Source: Campylobacterales bacterium
Lineage (GTDB): Bacteria > Campylobacterota > Campylobacteria > Campylobacterales > Hydrogenimonadaceae
Assembly: GCA_026986055.1 (NCBI GenBank)
Contig: JALSPH010000061.1
Span: 1-15,327 of the forward strand
Direction of reading: 5' to 3'
DNA length: 15,327 nucleotides
In this document: positions 13,144 to 15,327 of the stretch, one piece after another
How the letters are laid out: each line of letters opens with the position of its first letter
Position numbering within the stretch: the first letter of the stretch is position 1
The notes under the pieces: model-generated
The model's database searches: none
Told to the model about the DNA's origin: nothing
The model's input: the letters and a program-made list of their open reading frames with translations, nothing else
Position numbers and translations under genes: made by a program

Positions 13144-13762
13144 TTTTCCTCCTGATTTTCGTATATATATACTGCACTAAAAAGAAGAGAAGTATTCCGT
13201 AAAATATCCAGCGTATCAATTTAAAACTATCTTTACTTCCGCTTCCTATACTTGAAGAAAGTTTCACCCCTTTACTTTCGGCAATCTGATCAACCATATC
13301 GGCATAACCGTTTAGTATGGCAACGGAAATTTTGACACTCTCGTCTTTACTGAAGGCAGGGCTCATTACGGGCTTTATAGTCCCTCGCCAAGGCAATGGA
13401 CTCAATATCTGCTCTATGTCCATAAGTTTTTTGACACTGTCTGATGCGAAAATGTTTACTGCAGTCGGAGTTTTGGAAAAATATAGAAGTGCATAATCGC
13501 TATATCTACTTTTTATTGGCTCAAGAAGGTCTACAGGCTTGGTAGCGTTTAGTTCTGCAACCGCAGCGACAAAGACAGGGATATTTGTTTTTTCATAAAG
13601 CTCGTTTCCCATCTGATTAATCTTCTCTACCTCTTTGGGAGGCATTACTCCATCATTGACAAGAACGAGTTGAAGCTTTGCGAACAGAAGGGAGGGGAAC
13701 AGAAAAAGTAGAAACAAAGAGGAGAGTTTCGCTCCCCTCTTTAGATATTCAAATTCTCTCAA
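13130..13762 (-). CDS. TPM-like membrane-anchored periplasmic protein
   Basis: A 210-residue protein (counted from TTG 13762) with an N-terminal signal sequence (LSSLFLLFLFPSLLFA, about 13-28), a periplasmic domain and a C-terminal membrane span (about 184-201, IRWIFYGILLFFLVQYIYT) with a short basic cytoplasmic tail. The periplasmic domain begins LVLVNDGVMPPKEVEKINQMGNELY and goes on to KTNIPVFVAAVAEL, a pattern like the TPM domain (helix then a strand that carries the ligand site). Function of TPM proteins is poorly known; some are linked to photosystem repair or phosphatase activity. It lies between the 33-residue protein and fixH. The TTG start lacks a good ribosome-binding site; another TTG at 13717 would place the start just before the signal peptide. 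Confidence 0.7.
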   Translation of the reverse strand: MREFEYLKRGAKLSSLFLLFLFPSLLFAKLQLVLVNDGVMPPKEVEKINQMGNELYEKTNIPVFVAAVAELNATKPVDLLEPIKSRYSDYALLYFSKTPTAVNIFASDSVKKLMDIEQILSPLPWRGTIKPVMSPAFSKDESVKISVAILNGYADMVDQIAESKGVKLSSSIGSGSKDSFKLIRWIFYGILLFFLVQYIYTKIRRKSGEE

Positions 13763-13765
13763 CGA

Positions 13766-13867
13766 TCAACCAACGAAAGCGTGATTGGCCGTAACCACTG
13801 CCCATAGTGTGTAAGCCGCCATAACTACCATTCCCAAACCAAGCACTTTATCCATTATCTGTATCAT
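13766..13867 (-). CDS. Small single-span membrane protein in the cbb3 assembly unit
   Basis: A 33-residue protein (MIQIMDKVLGLGMVVMAAYT, then LWAVVTANHAFVG). Residues about 9-27 form one hydrophobic span. The ATG has the strong AGGAGG five bases upstream, better than its neighbours, which argues for real translation. It begins 29 bases after the ccoG stop and ends four bases before the TTG of the TPM-like gene. Known: cbb3 oxidases have small single-span partners (CcoQ, and the 36-residue CcoM of Pseudomonas stutzeri). Inference: a CcoM- or CcoQ-like accessory subunit. No sequence identity to either can be claimed by eye. Confidence 0.7.
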   Translation of the reverse strand: MIQIMDKVLGLGMVVMAAYTLWAVVTANHAFVG

Positions 13868-13896
13868 ACTATCCTCCTTTTGATGTATTTTACCAT

Positions 13897-15327
13897 CTAT
13901 TTATCTAAATTTTCCACACGCTTCTGCACCAGATCCCACCTGGGATAGACAAAGACCGTACGTCTTGTCACCGAGATCTTTTCCGGGTTGTCTACGGCGA
14001 AGGCCTTTATCGTCACCGGTATCGGCGTATCTTTTCTGCTATCTTTCGCCAGCGGTTCTACCGCCTCAAGCTGTACTATCTTTTTAGCCTTTTTACGGGC
14101 AGCCAGTTTAAAGGGCTTACTCGGTTTGACTATCTTTATCTTCGGATTGTCTACAATCTCGAAGTAGTAACTATGATCTTTCGTATCCGTGTTTTGAAAC
14201 AAGAAGGTGTAGTCGTTGACCACTCTGCCGTCGTGGGTGAATCTGTAGAGCTGTGCCGTCTTGTTTATGTTAAGAAGCATATGCTCTTTTTTGGTACCCA
14301 TAACAAAGAGTGCCACGAGAACCAGTGTCAGTGCCACTGCGTATGCTACGGTTCTCGGTCTTATATATTTTGTCTTACCTTCACGCTTCTCTATCTCTCT
14401 TGGGGAGCTCCACTGAACCAGGCTAGGTTTACCGAGTGCTCCCATAACTTTAGTACAGGCATCTACGCACTCAAGACAGTTTATACACTCAAGCTGCATC
14501 CCCTGGCGTATATCTATATGGGTCGGGCACACCTTTACGCAGCTTTCGCATGCGGTACACTCCGCTTCGGGCTCTCTTTCGTGGAGCTCTTTTACGTTAT
14601 GTACCAGTTTTTTGCTATCTTGTCCCTCATGGTCGTATATATGGCCGCCTCTATGCACGTCGTATATCGCCATTATCGTATCGTCGTCGTACATAACCGA
14701 CTGTACTCTGCTGTATGGGCAGATGTATATACAGAAATTCTCTTTGAGCCAAACCACGTCTATAATCAGAAAGAGGGTTATTCCAAGCCAGAAGCCTACA
14801 AGTACCGGGTGTTCTGCCGGATGCTGGATATATTGGAAGAAATCCTCCGGCGGAACGAAGTACCATGTGAAGTCGGCGGCCGCTATAAGGGCCAGTATCG
14901 ACCAGAGCAGTATCGCCACTCCCTCTTTAGCTTTATTCTCCGGTTTACTCCAGTCGGGCTCTTGCTGTTTATTCGTTATTCTCTTTCTTAGGCCCAACAG
15001 TTTTGTTTCGAAAAGATCTCTATATATGACTCTGAATATCGTCTGCGGGCATGCCCAGCCGCACCAGACTCTTCCTCCCAGGGTCGTCATGAAGAAGATC
15101 CCCAGGAAAAGAAGCATCAGCAAAAAGGGCATCAGGTAGAGCTCCTGCATATCGAACCGCACGAACAGAAAGTGCAGCTGTTTATGGTCGAAGTTAAGCA
15201 AAAAGAAGTGGTTACCGTTTATCTTTATAAACGGCAGCACCAACGCCACTACCGTAACTATCCCAAATAGCCAGTACCGCTTGTAGCGATACGGTACCCA
15301 GTTTTTTAGGTACTCTTTGGCTCGGTT
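13897..15327 (-). CDS. ccoG: Cytochrome c oxidase accessory protein CcoG (FixG), N-terminus cut by window edge
   Basis: The frame is open to the right edge; 476 residues are visible and the true start is just outside. Reading from the edge, a YRYKRYWLFGI segment and a first membrane span lead to FIKINGNHFFLL, a CcoG signature. Cysteine pairs follow at GRVWCGWACPQ (C89, C93) and NFCIYICPYSR (C199, C203). Next come two 4Fe-4S motifs: C257, C260, C263, C267 and C281, C284, C287, C291. A further membrane span (326-344) and a C-terminal immunoglobulin-like periplasmic domain complete it. Known: CcoG binds and reduces Cu(II) to Cu(I) for insertion into cbb3 oxidase. It starts the visible assembly unit with the 33-residue protein, the TPM-like protein and FixH. 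The ccoNOQP genes would be expected beyond the edge. Confidence 0.96.
   Translation of the reverse strand, partial: NRAKEYLKNWVPYRYKRYWLFGIVTVVALVLPFIKINGNHFFLLNFDHKQLHFLFVRFDMQELYLMPFLLMLLFLGIFFMTTLGGRVWCGWACPQTIFRVIYRDLFETKLLGLRKRITNKQQEPDWSKPENKAKEGVAILLWSILALIAAADFTWYFVPPEDFFQYIQHPAEHPVLVGFWLGITLFLIIDVVWLKENFCIYICPYSRVQSVMYDDDTIMAIYDVHRGGHIYDHEGQDSKKLVHNVKELHEREPEAECTACESCVKVCPTHIDIRQGMQLECINCLECVDACTKVMGALGKPSLVQWSSPREIEKREGKTKYIRPRTVAYAVALTLVLVALFVMGTKKEHMLLNINKTAQLYRFTHDGRVVNDYTFLFQNTDTKDHSYYFEIVDNPKIKIVKPSKPFKLAARKKAKKIVQLEAVEPLAKDSRKDTPIPVTIKAFAVDNPEKISVTRRTVFVYPRWDLVQKRVENLDK

Noticed and set aside
14173..14991. Open frame of 272 codons on the + strand inside ccoG
   Set aside because: It is antisense to the ferredoxin and membrane segments of ccoG, with a translation of no family character.

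Overview
The window is bacterial chromosome, gene-dense and operon-organised, and most likely comes from a chemolithoautotrophic member of the Campylobacterota (Epsilonproteobacteria; a Sulfurimonas/Sulfurovum/Nitratiruptor/Hydrogenimonas-type organism). This rests on the combination of a four-subunit pyruvate:ferredoxin oxidoreductase operon (gamma-delta-alpha-beta), a cbb3 oxidase assembly cluster (ccoG ... fixH), luxS, and a stand-alone FlhB C-terminal homologue (FlhX type). The genus cannot be fixed from sequence reading alone.

Left part, + strand (1-3455). A short region with several tetraloop hairpins enclosed by a 9-bp stem (about 4-113) precedes a five-gene, tightly packed unit. The first gene encodes an unusual fusion: an N-terminal cold-shock/OB-like domain, a long charged coiled coil and a C-terminal response-regulator-like domain that lacks its phospho-acceptor aspartate. 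It is followed by ribE (riboflavin synthase), thpR (2',3'-cyclic phosphodiesterase / 2'-5' RNA ligase family), a small cupin, and an FlhX-like protein whose start overlaps the cupin stop.

Middle part, - strand (3463-8945). An AMMECR1-family gene converges on the flhX-like gene and has its own TATAAT promoter. Next is a luxS unit (luxS, a 100-residue protein of unknown function, then the tRNA methyltransferase mnmD), with overlapping genes. A hairpin terminator separates luxS from the end of the por operon. porC-porD-porA-porB make the oxidoreductase that interconverts pyruvate and acetyl-CoA plus CO2 with ferredoxin; in autotrophic relatives it works in the reductive direction beside the reverse TCA cycle. 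A promoter can be read upstream of porC.

Right part, - strand (9104-15327). rplM-rpsI (ribosomal proteins L13 and S9) are followed without a clear stop signal by a periplasmic rhodanese, a family-5 extracellular solute-binding protein and a HAD phosphatase, with junctions of 39, -4 and 0 bases, so they may be one transcription unit. Upstream of rplM lies the end of a cbb3 oxidase assembly unit: ccoG (cut by the window edge), a 33-residue single-membrane-span protein, a TPM-like membrane-anchored periplasmic protein, and a FixH-like protein.

No mobile element, CRISPR array, tRNA or rRNA was recognised. The items most worth a second look are the CSD/coiled-coil/pseudo-receiver protein with the structured element in front of it, the 33-residue membrane protein plus TPM-like protein inside the cbb3 assembly unit, and the hairpin that holds the rhodanese ribosome-binding site just after rpsI.
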